Positions 40,321-47,364 of a stretch of 47,364 bases of DNA are shown in pieces (position 1 is the stretch's first letter; each line of letters starts with the position of its first letter). Position numbers and translations under genes: made by a program. Under the pieces are notes generated by a model. The model was not told the DNA's origin. It worked only from the letters and a program-made list of their open reading frames with translations, and made no database searches. The DNA is from SZUA-521 sp041738285 (GTDB lineage Bacteria > Pseudomonadota > Gammaproteobacteria > Pseudomonadales > Azotimanducaceae). The DNA is taken from positions 1 to 47,364 of the forward strand of contig JBGSQB010000062.1 of NCBI GenBank assembly GCA_041738285.1, written 5' to 3'.

Positions 40321-43098
40321 TTATCGGAATGGCGCCAGGCATGCGCCGCTATCACAGAATGCCCCAATCGTTGTGCCAGGACCTCGCAGCAGCCCGCTAA
40401 TTTCACCGGGCGCCATCCGAGTGACGTCCAATACGTTGACCCCCGGCAGGTGCCCGAACGCCGCTCTGTCAGCGTTGAAGAACGCTCGTTCAGCGCGCAT
40501 CACTCCAGAGATCTCACCATGCGCACCACTTAGAATGTTTACAGGTCCACCGCGCAACATCCCGCCGTTCACGGCCCCGGCGAAATCACTACCGACGACA
40601 CGACCAGTAGCGGTCACGACTGTGCCGCCGGCTGAGTTCGTCGTACTTGTGATTATACCGCCCAGCCTGCTTGTTCCCCTTGCGGCAAGCCGAGCGCCGG
40701 CGAATGCGACGGCCGTTGTGCCGAAGGTGACAACCGCGAGCGCGACTTCGCCACCTGAAGCAGCGTACCAGAGGGACCCCAGAACATAGCTACCATTGTC
40801 GAAAGCACTGTTGCCGGCTCGCGCCGACGCGTATCCGGGCACACCAATTTCGGCCAGCCTGACGCCGACGGAAGCTGCTTCTGCACCGCTCCAACTGACG
40901 TCAACGACCTCGGGCAACCCCATTGCGCTGCTGCCGGCCCGAGAGCTACCGGGGCCACCGCCAGTCTGTGAATGACCGCTCTCAGCAACGATGGGTCGGT
41001 GAGCGTCGACGCCCGGAACGCTGTTGAGGAACGAGAAGAGCGATCTCCCACCGGTGCGGCCTTCACCTCCGACGCCAGAACCCCCCGAAGAGGAAGAGAA
41101 GCCACCGTGGCCGGCGCTTCCGTCCTGCGTACGGAGTCTAGACGCAGTCCCCGCAAACCCACTCGGATCCGTATACGAGAGCGGACTGTTGAACACGTAG
41201 GCATAGCGGTTGTAACTCTGCGAGAAGGTGGGCGACTGCACGATCGGATCAGGGGAGACGAACCGGCCGATGCGCGGGTCATACACCCGTCCGTTCATGT
41301 GAATGAACCCGGTACGGTTCAACTGCTCGTGGTCGGTGAAGCCGCGATAGAACCGTTCGTCTTCCCAAGCCAATGTGTTTGTCATCGAGGTGATGTCGCT
41401 CAACCAGTTGCCGTGACGACGACCGCCGAACGGATCGTGGCTCGGTTTGTGCAACTGCACGCCACTGGCATCGGTGATGACATCCACCGACCCCAGATGG
41501 TCCCGGTAGATGTATTCCAGGCGATTGGCAATGACCGCACCAGCCAGACGCGTTATGAGACGTCGTACGGTAGGCGTTAGGTCGGTGCGCTGCACCCGGT
41601 CAAAGCTGCCGCCTGCGACGGGCACCACCTCCGCGTAGCGGGCACCGACATACACCACCCGCGATTGCTTCTGCACGCTGGACTCATCCCAGGACTGGCG
41701 CCGTAGGAAACGCTGTCCGTCCGGGTCGTACCAGAACTCATCGCGTGCGGTCGGCGTCGAGGTGCCAGCGCTGGTACCGACCGTGATTTTCGTGACGTTG
41801 TTCTGGCCGTCATAGCTCAAGAACGTGTCATTGCCGGTCGTTGCGTCATAGCTGGTGATATTGCCGTTGGCATCGTAGCTGAACGTATTGGCAATGCCGG
41901 CAATGGTCGCCGACGTCATCCGGTGCGGTTTGCCGCTGGTGCCATAGCCGTAGGCCGTGACATTCAAATCACCGCTGACACTGCTGGTCTTGCTGGTCAG
42001 ATTGCCGTAGACGTCATAGCCGAACGACAGCGTGCGTGTCGCACCGCCACTGGTCACCTGCGATTGCATCCGTTCCTTCAAGTCGTAGCTGAACGTATCG
42101 AGCAGATCATCCGTTGTGGTGGTCGTGTTCCTCAAGTCTTTGCGGGTGTACAGCGTGCTGTTGGTGCGCCACTGATACTCGAGGTCCTGGATACTCTTCG
42201 GCGTCGACACGGTGCCGGTCTTGATCGAGGTCAGCCGGCCGGTGGCCGCGTCATAGCCGTGCTGAGTCTTGAGACCGTTGGCAAAGCTTACGAGGCTCGG
42301 ACTACCAAAGGCATCGGTGTCCTGGATGTCCTGCAGCACCGTTCCGCCGGCCCCGTTGAGCTGCGTGCGATAGCCGCGAACGTTATAGACATGGAAGTAC
42401 GTCGAGCCGTCCGGGTAGATCTCCTGGTCGAGGCGTCCATCCGCTGCGTAGTCGAACGTGTGCGTGTAGGTGCCGCTGTGCACACCCGCCACGTTGATAT
42501 CGGTGACGATCGATTCCAGCTTGCTGTCCGCCGTCTGATAGCTGTATGTCTCGGTAAACCCCGGACTGCTGCGCGAGGCCAGCTGGCCAGTGCCGTAGCT
42601 CGCATCCCAACCCCAGTTGTTGGTCACTGCATTGCCACTGCCGTAGCGGTCGATGCGCTGCGTGAGCCGGCCCAGATCATCGAAGGTGAAGCGCGTCTGT
42701 TGGCTGAGCGCATCGGTCACCGTCGCCGGTTGGCCCAGCGCATCGACGGCGATGGTGGTGGTACCGCTATTGGGTTCAACGATCTGGGTGCGGTGGCGGG
42801 CGAGGTTGTAACTCATGGTGGCAACCGTGACCCCGTTGAGCACCACCGCATCCAAATCACCCTGAGAGGTATAGTCGTAGCTGGTGGTCACCGCACCACT
42901 CTGGCCATAGGCATCGATCGATTGGGTCAACTGGCCGAGTATGTTGAAGCTCGACTGCTGCACCCGCGTCACATCGGCAACGCCCGTGGCTTTGACGGTC
43001 TCGGTCACCAGCACCGTCACCAGTCCCGTAGCGCCGCTGTAGGCGGTGGTGGTAAAGCCGAGATCAGGGCGATCCTGGCGCGTTACCCGATCACGCAC
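40321..43098 (-). CDS. RHS repeat protein, C-terminal half with core domain and toxin tip
   Basis: This frame of 925 codons (GTG 43098; in-frame with the upstream half from 43182) contains many YD repeats, the RHS core signature 'GRVYDPRIGRFVSPDP' and 'NRYAYVFNSPLSYTDPSG' (ending near 41157), a Gly/Ser-rich linker, a hydrophobic pre-tip region and the variable tip. The tip starts after 'LAARGT' (about 40672) and is about 115 residues, with 'SGAHGE' and a closing 'GTTIGAFCDSGACLAPF'. I do not recognise its activity. In RHS toxins the repeats form a shell around the tip, which is cut off after the DPSG region. Only a single stop codon separates it from the first half. Confidence 0.85.
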   Translation of the reverse strand: MRDRVTRQDRPDLGFTTTAYSGATGLVTVLVTETVKATGVADVTRVQQSSFNILGQLTQSIDAYGQSGAVTTSYDYTSQGDLDAVVLNGVTVATMSYNLARHRTQIVEPNSGTTTIAVDALGQPATVTDALSQQTRFTFDDLGRLTQRIDRYGSGNAVTNNWGWDASYGTGQLASRSSPGFTETYSYQTADSKLESIVTDINVAGVHSGTYTHTFDYAADGRLDQEIYPDGSTYFHVYNVRGYRTQLNGAGGTVLQDIQDTDAFGSPSLVSFANGLKTQHGYDAATGRLTSIKTGTVSTPKSIQDLEYQWRTNSTLYTRKDLRNTTTTTDDLLDTFSYDLKERMQSQVTSGGATRTLSFGYDVYGNLTSKTSSVSGDLNVTAYGYGTSGKPHRMTSATIAGIANTFSYDANGNITSYDATTGNDTFLSYDGQNNVTKITVGTSAGTSTPTARDEFWYDPDGQRFLRRQSWDESSVQKQSRVVYVGARYAEVVPVAGGSFDRVQRTDLTPTVRRLITRLAGAVIANRLEYIYRDHLGSVDVITDASGVQLHKPSHDPFGGRRHGNWLSDITSMTNTLAWEDERFYRGFTDHEQLNRTGFIHMNGRVYDPRIGRFVSPDPIVQSPTFSQSYNRYAYVFNSPLSYTDPSGFAGTASRLRTQDGSAGHGGFSSSSGGSGVGGEGRTGGRSLFSFLNSVPGVDAHRPIVAESGHSQTGGGPGSSRAGSSAMGLPEVVDVSWSGAEAASVGVRLAEIGVPGYASARAGNSAFDNGSYVLGSLWYAASGGEVALAVVTFGTTAVAFAGARLAARGTSRLGGIITSTTNSAGGTVVTATGRVVGSDFAGAVNGGMLRGGPVNILSGAHGEISGVMRAERAFFNADRAAFGHLPGVNVLDVTRMAPGEISGLLRGPGTTIGAFCDSGACLAPFR
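40672..40688 (-). repeat. 17-base direct repeat at the resident tip junction (copy 1)
   Basis: TTGCCGCAAGGGGAACA on the minus strand, read as (C)TT GCC GCA AGG GGA ACA (LAARGT), lies where the conserved pre-tip region ends and the variable toxin tip begins. The other copy is 894 bases downstream at 39778-39794. A recombination between them would swap the tip and its immunity gene and keep the frame. Confidence 0.9.
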
Positions 43099-43182
43099 AT
43101 CATAGGTGAAGTAAGTGCAGTTCGTGCTGGCACCGCTACACGTCGGCGTCGATTGGGTCGAGAAGTACGGTTTTGAGACGTA

Positions 43183-43185
43183 CTA
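43183..43185 (-). other. In-frame TAG codon splitting the RHS gene
   Basis: The reading is ...AGC CGG GCG TTG GTG TAG TAC GTC TCA AAA CCG... The 28 codons between this TAG and 43098 are open, in the same frame and fit an RHS sequence ('YVSKPYFSTQSTPTCSG'). Relatives would have a Gln or Glu codon here (CAG or GAG), either one substitution from TAG. It is therefore a nonsense change, a read-through site or a sequencing error. Confidence 0.8.
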
Positions 43186-45861
43186 CACCAACGCCCGGCT
43201 GTTGAACACCGTGCGTTGCCGGTGCCAACCATTGGCACTGGCCAACGCCTCGACCTCACTGAGTACTTCGCGGCCGAGCACGTCCAGATAGCGCACCTGG
43301 GTCGGCGCCACTTGGGTGCTGCCGTTGCTGACGCTGGTGGTGATCTTGACCGCCGCCACCGCACCGGTCACCGCACTGCAGTCGGTGAGATCGCAGCGCG
43401 CATAACTGGTGAGGGTCTCGGACCCATCCTGCACCGTCACCCGTTCATGGCGGCCGAACGCATCGTACTCGATCGCGGTGACGTTGCCGTCCGGGTCGGT
43501 GAGGTCATTGGCCTGGCCAAAGCGCAGGTCATAATCAAGGTTCGTGGTGTGGCTCAACGCGTTGCTGACACTGTCCGGATAGCGATCTTCCGTGAAGGTC
43601 GGACCATAGGTGATGGAGCGGCTGGTGATCCCCGATCCCGATACCGTGGCTGCGGTCAGATTGTTGCCGGTAAAGGTGCGGGTCATGAGCAGGTTGAGAG
43701 TCGGATCGCCCGGCAGGCGATTGGCCGTCAACAGCTCGCGGGTGCCGCTCTTGTAGGTGAACGTACTCGTCACGGTACGGGCACTTTCCCCAGTCGCGGT
43801 ATCGGTAACAATGGTCTTGATCGGCGCCGCCGCCACCCAGGGGGTGGTGGTGTTCTGGAAGTTCACGGTGGCGGTGGTGGTGAGTTCCACGTTCGAAACC
43901 GTTCGATCCGGCACATCACCCCACACGGTCGGGGTAAACGTGGGATTGGAGACCGTGTTGCCGACAGTCGTCGTCGATGCCATCTGCGAGACGGTCTCAT
44001 ACTCCGTGCCGGTGCCGGGACAGGTATCCCCGGACAATGTCCGAAAGCACGGCGTGTAGACCACCTTCGAGCCGCCCACCGTACTGCTGCCTTCAAATAC
44101 CCAACTGGTTGAGCGCAGCGGATAGACGTACTTGACGTTCGCCGTTTGCGACTTGGTCGCAAAGGCATGCTCCTGACGATCGAGCTCGGTACCGGTCGGG
44201 AACACCCCGGTAAACCGGCGCACCTGGCTCACCGCCCCGGCGGTGGGAAAGTCGAGGCGCGTTTGGGTATAGGTGTAGACCCCGGATTGCTCGTCTTTGG
44301 CGCGCACTTCATAAAAGCCGATGAAGCCGCGATTGACGGTGCTGGCATACGCGAGGCCCTTGTAGGCAAGGGTCGTGCGCCGCCGCCCGGCGCTGGTCAA
44401 GCCATCGGAACGTTTCATCTCGGTAGCAACGGCAATCGCGCGTGCCGCGGTGCCCGACACCGCAGTGGTGTTGCCAAACGGTACTTCGGCATAGGTGCTC
44501 GGGTTACTTGACGTGCTGATCGCGGTATAGACGTACTCGGTGACGGCGCCGAGGCCGTCGGTGAAGGTGGTCATCGAGATCGGACTTGCGCCCCCCGCCA
44601 CCGCGGTCCAACCGACGTTGAGCGGTTTAAGACAGCTGGCCGATGTGCCACTGATGTCATAGCCGCACGCTTGGATCTGCTCCAGGCGTAGATAGCCGCC
44701 ATTGAGGTTACTGTCCAAGCGATACTCACGCACCGCGCTGCCGTTCATGCGCAGGCGCACGGTGTGCAACACCGATTGCCGCCACAACGAACCGCTACCC
44801 CCGCCGCCGCTGCCGACATAAACGTTCAACAGATCGGCGCGCGGCCCATACTTGAACTCGATGGTTGCGCCCGCGTAGCTGATCGCCTTCAGCTGCAGCA
44901 TGCCGTATGGATCGAAGCGATCGTAGCTATACGTCAGGGTATCGCCAAAGCCGTTCGTCACCTGCCGGATCGCCCACTGGTAGGCCGGGTTCGGACCGAC
45001 CCAGACGACTTGATTGCCACCGGTGTTGTTGAATGCGCCCGAACCCACCACTTGGCTGTCAGCGGTATCGCCGTAGGTGGCGATGCGGCCATCGGGATAG
45101 TGCACTTCGTACCAGCTACCGATGCCGCTGGTGAACTTGCCGATCACTTTGACGAACGACTGCTGCTCGGTGCGGTACTCGGTGTTGACGTTCCAGTACG
45201 CACCGGCGACCGCCAGCAGCGGTTGACCATCCAGACACAGCCGATCGGTCGTATCCAGCAATGGCTTGGCGGCACCTGACAGACCGCCGCGACAGCGGGT
45301 GATCACCGAGGCGCCATTGAGGTGCCAGCCGTAGCCGAGGGTATCGTCGGCGCTGTAGAAGTCGGTCAGATCCCCTTTGCGGGCGCTGTCATAGCTGAGC
45401 GATAAGTTCGGTGCCAACCCATTGAGGCCGGGGATCACCTGGATCGGTACATCGACCCGGGCCGAACCGCGCAGGCTCACGTCAGCTGAGTACGGTGTGG
45501 TACCGGCCGCCGTGGTTGCGGTATCGATGGTCGGCTCGGCATCCCGCGTCACCACTACGGTATGCACGCTGGCCGGATCCTGCGCGCACTCGGTGTAGTA
45601 CAGCGGTGGGTCGTACTGCGGCCAGCAGGTCCACAGCGCAAACTGATACTCACCGGACGGTAAGCTCGTGAACGCAAAGGAGGTGGTTGGCGAACTTGCG
45701 AACTGCCAGGAGCCATTGACCGGGCGCAGGTTGTAGCCCGATGGCCAGGTCAACGTAAACGTGCCGGTCGTGCTCGAGGTCGGACCGCTGATGGTGGCGG
45801 CATGCACCACCGGCATACTCAGCAGGACGATCAGTACGGCGAACCCAACGCGCGCCGTCAC
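43183..45861 (-). CDS. SpvB/YD-repeat RHS protein, N-terminal half
   Basis: This 892-residue half starts at GTG 45861 (GGAG eight bases upstream; GTGA overlap with the previous gene's stop). It has a Sec signal peptide ('VGFAVLIVLLSMPVVHAA'), a short Ser/Thr-rich domain, then the SpvB-like beta-propeller/N-terminal shell region ('SLRGSARVDVPIQVIPGLNG', 'PNLSLSYDSAR', 'GYGWHLNGAS') and YD-type repeats up to the TAG. Together with the second half it makes a protein of about 1,845 residues, a normal length for secreted RHS toxins. Without read-through or a restart, the tip would not be attached to a signal peptide. Confidence 0.88.
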   Translation of the reverse strand: MTARVGFAVLIVLLSMPVVHAATISGPTSSTTGTFTLTWPSGYNLRPVNGSWQFASSPTTSFAFTSLPSGEYQFALWTCWPQYDPPLYYTECAQDPASVHTVVVTRDAEPTIDTATTAAGTTPYSADVSLRGSARVDVPIQVIPGLNGLAPNLSLSYDSARKGDLTDFYSADDTLGYGWHLNGASVITRCRGGLSGAAKPLLDTTDRLCLDGQPLLAVAGAYWNVNTEYRTEQQSFVKVIGKFTSGIGSWYEVHYPDGRIATYGDTADSQVVGSGAFNNTGGNQVVWVGPNPAYQWAIRQVTNGFGDTLTYSYDRFDPYGMLQLKAISYAGATIEFKYGPRADLLNVYVGSGGGGSGSLWRQSVLHTVRLRMNGSAVREYRLDSNLNGGYLRLEQIQACGYDISGTSASCLKPLNVGWTAVAGGASPISMTTFTDGLGAVTEYVYTAISTSSNPSTYAEVPFGNTTAVSGTAARAIAVATEMKRSDGLTSAGRRRTTLAYKGLAYASTVNRGFIGFYEVRAKDEQSGVYTYTQTRLDFPTAGAVSQVRRFTGVFPTGTELDRQEHAFATKSQTANVKYVYPLRSTSWVFEGSSTVGGSKVVYTPCFRTLSGDTCPGTGTEYETVSQMASTTTVGNTVSNPTFTPTVWGDVPDRTVSNVELTTTATVNFQNTTTPWVAAAPIKTIVTDTATGESARTVTSTFTYKSGTRELLTANRLPGDPTLNLLMTRTFTGNNLTAATVSGSGITSRSITYGPTFTEDRYPDSVSNALSHTTNLDYDLRFGQANDLTDPDGNVTAIEYDAFGRHERVTVQDGSETLTSYARCDLTDCSAVTGAVAAVKITTSVSNGSTQVAPTQVRYLDVLGREVLSEVEALASANGWHRQRTVFNSRALV

Positions 45862-46280
45862 GGTGTGGCTCCGCCGGCATCCCGCGAAGAAAAGATGAGC
45901 AGGAACCGTCGATGCAGCGCCTCACACGTATTGCCGGCGATTCGGGGCGACGTCAGCGCACCACTCTCCAGACAGCCGATCGCAAGGTCGGCGATCTCGG
46001 CCGGCAAGTACTGGTGGTAGGTCGAGCGCGCTGCATCGCAGGGGCTGAAGTCGGGTTCACCGAACCAGACGTTTTTGGCGGTCAGCAGACAATCGACATA
46101 GGTCTTCGCAGTCGCCAACTGATCACGCTGATAGTCGAGCTGCGCCTGGGTCGGACCTTTACCGACGAACGCGGTACCTACCAGATCAACGTCATCGTCC
46201 GCGGCCAGCGTTTGCACGATCGCACACAGCACCAGCAGTGCCACTGACAACCGAACGGCAATCCCCGTTGTACGCGCCAT
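45858..46280 (-). CDS. Small secreted Cys-containing protein, first gene of the RHS operon
   Basis: The 140-residue protein has a signal peptide ('IAVRLSVALLVLCAIVQTLAA') and a mature part with five Cys ('YVDCLL', 'FSPCDAARS', 'IGCLESG', 'NTCEALH', the fifth in the signal), likely disulphide-bonded in the periplasm. The start ATG 46280 follows GGAGG by five bases. Its stop overlaps the RHS start (GTGA). I do not recognise the family; a role in secretion or folding of the RHS protein is suggested only by position. Confidence 0.7.
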   Translation of the reverse strand: MARTTGIAVRLSVALLVLCAIVQTLAADDDVDLVGTAFVGKGPTQAQLDYQRDQLATAKTYVDCLLTAKNVWFGEPDFSPCDAARSTYHQYLPAEIADLAIGCLESGALTSPRIAGNTCEALHRRFLLIFSSRDAGGATP

Positions 46281-46950
46281 CACCCCTCCCAAAAACAGAG
46301 AACGTCAGGAACCGGCGAGCGAAGGTGGTGCTATGCGGGGTCAGGCAGCAGAAAGAAATCGCGTCGGCTGGACGATGCAGGCGTTGAACGAGACGGCGCA
46401 CGACATCGTGTCGCACTCATAAGCTGCCCTCGGTTGACAACGCCATTTCTACACCCCCCCCCCGGGTGGCTTGTCAAGCAACGATTGCGTGCGCTTACAT
46501 GACGCCAACAAGTCTATTTGGCCGCCGCGCCTAACGAGATCGGTCGGGGGCGTAATGGGATCCGTGCCGCAGCGACCAGCCCTTCCAATCGCCGCGCAGC
46601 AAATCACCAACGTCTCGTGTGGGCTCAGGTTGTCATACTGGTGTGTTCGGTTCGGTAAGTGTTTCTGACCACTCGAGGGCCGTAGCCGATCGAGTCTGCA
46701 CGCCAACGTGCAGCAAGGGTCACGGGCCACCACGCCCGATCAACCTGAGATCGCCTGATGACAGGCAACACCGGCTATCCCTGCTGGGATTAAACCGGTG
46801 CAAGACCACACGGTCATGACCTGCAGGCAGGTCTTGCTGGAACAGAGTTTTCACCTCCTTGGATAGTGCGGACTATTCCGCGTTGTTGAATCAAGCCAGC
46901 AGCCAAGTCGCTGCCGGCGACGACGAGCACGGGCATTGCACCCGGGGATG
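46281..46950. other. Non-coding stretch upstream of the RHS operon
   Basis: No convincing gene is found here on either strand. It must hold the minus-strand promoter of the RHS operon, though I cannot pick -35/-10 boxes with confidence. It contains the 10-C tract and, from about 46740, a segment with short inverted repeats (for example ACCGG near 46770 with CCGGT near 46795) that resembles a structured RNA or the non-coding end of an IS110-type element. That resemblance is only an impression. Confidence 0.4.
46454..46463. repeat. Homopolymer tract of ten C
   Basis: Ten consecutive C (followed by GGG) lie about 175 bases upstream of the first gene of the RHS operon. It is the longest homopolymer noticed in the window. 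Such tracts mutate by slippage and can change promoter strength, but they are also sites of assembly error. Confidence 0.85.
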
Positions 46951-46954
46951 AGGA

Positions 46955-47142
46955 CGGATCAGCGATCCGAGTTGACGCGAGATCGAAGATCCCGCGCATG
47001 AGAGGTCAGGTGGCCTGAGCTTTGAAGACGGACAGGCATGTCCGATATCGATGACGGAGCCGAACTCCGTGACAGAACGTGGACCGAAAGGTCCGTAGGC
47101 AAAGTAGGAGCGAAGCTCCGAGATCGAAGGAGAACCGAAGGT
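46955..47142. repeat. Array of seven or eight short hairpins
   Basis: In 190 bases I count CGGATC-AGC-GATCCG (46955-46969), GATC-GAA-GATC with flanking GCG/CGC (46977-46995), TCAGG-TGG-CCTGA (47006-47018), CGGACA-GGCA-TGTCCG (47029-47044), ACGGAG-CCGAA-CTCCGT (47054-47070), GGACC-GAAA-GGTCC (47081-47094), GGAGC-GAA-GCTCC (47107-47119) and a weak ACC-GAA-GGT (47134-47142). Stems differ but loops favour GAA or GAAA. No protein is readable across it. It may be a structured RNA, a protein-binding array or the non-coding end of a mobile element. Confidence 0.7.
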
Positions 47143-47364
47143 CGACGACCCGCGCGATGCCAGAAAGGCCGGTTCGAGATCGCGCTGTACCCTGTTTTGC
47201 TCCGAAGAGCTTGGACGGGTCATCCAGTTGCCACATTTAAGCGCAGTGGCCAGCGACAAAACCGATCAGTGGGGCCAGTGTAGGAACGCGTCACGTGCCG
47301 GTCACTGAGATTTCTCGGCGCAGGCCCGCGCGGTTACTGAGACTGCCGCCGGTGTCACTACCCG
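47143..47364. other. Right-edge stretch with short direct repeats, possible IS end
   Basis: No gene is visible. Two near-identical motifs, GGTCACTGAGA (47300-47310) and GGTTACTGAGA (47332-47342), are 32 bases apart, and related AGTGGCCAG/AGTGGGGCCAG motifs occur just before (about 47245-47280). Repeated short motifs like these are found at ends of IS21-type elements, but the window stops before any transposase gene could be read. Confidence 0.35.

Noticed and set aside
41923..43176. A 417-codon plus-strand frame opposite the RHS gene
   Set aside because: It is antisense to the YD repeats, rich in Arg/Ala/His, and matches nothing; RHS genes commonly produce such shadows.
46955..47142. A CRISPR array
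   Set aside because: The units are not identical repeats with uniform spacers; each is a different short palindrome, and no cas gene is nearby.

Overview
The window is GC-rich, densely coded bacterial DNA. CsrA, RmuC, a CzcCBA heavy-metal efflux system, a Rad3-type helicase beside a FAN1-like nuclease, and a PdsS/PdsR-type two-component pair point to a proteobacterium, most likely a gammaproteobacterium. I cannot name a genus. No rRNA, intact tRNA, CRISPR array or complete transposase gene can be read.

Layout. 1-1.4 kb: a nicotinamide riboside transporter (pnuC), a NadR-like kinase and a small unknown protein. 1.6-4.5 kb: a response regulator and sensor kinase of the type dedicated to proteobacterial sortase systems, but with no sortase in view. 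4.5-12.2 kb (minus strand): a malonyl-CoA synthetase, a secreted MORN-repeat protein, a Ser/Thr kinase with a periplasmic repeat region, a class III nucleotide cyclase fused to an FHA domain, a tail-anchored three-FHA protein and a metallo-beta-lactamase-fold hydrolase. Four of the first five genes overlap by 4 bases or lie 7 bases apart, so this is a signalling operon. 12.3-23.6 kb: housekeeping and repair genes (TauE/SafE permease, pyk, helicase plus FAN1-like nuclease, csrA, rmuC) and a hybrid histidine kinase. 23.5-28.5 kb: an HpcH/HpaI aldolase divergent from an acyl-CoA synthetase and hydroxyacid dehydrogenase pair, a macro-domain protein and an isoprenylcysteine-methyltransferase-like membrane protein.

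28.5-38.1 kb is a metal-resistance region. A MerR regulator diverges from a CDF-type transporter over a recognisable MerR operator with a 19-base spacer. A His-rich membrane protein and czcCBA follow. Between them lie a decayed LLM-class oxidoreductase and an intact family 2 glycoside hydrolase behind an unusually AT-rich promoter patch.

38.1-46.3 kb is the most interesting part. It is an RHS/YD-repeat polymorphic toxin locus on the minus strand: a small secreted protein, then a Sec-secreted SpvB/RHS protein of about 1,845 residues that is split in frame by a single TAG codon, then a DUF7919-like probable immunity gene. Downstream lie at least two further toxin-tip/immunity cassettes that have no start codon of their own. 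The first orphan tip begins with a 17-base sequence identical, and in the same reading frame, to the junction where the resident tip begins. The second begins with a diverged version of it. This is the architecture expected for tip switching by recombination. Beside the locus are a 19-base copy of a tRNA-Leu 3' end (a possible integration scar) and, upstream, a 10-C tract and a non-coding stretch with a run of seven or eight tiny hairpins.
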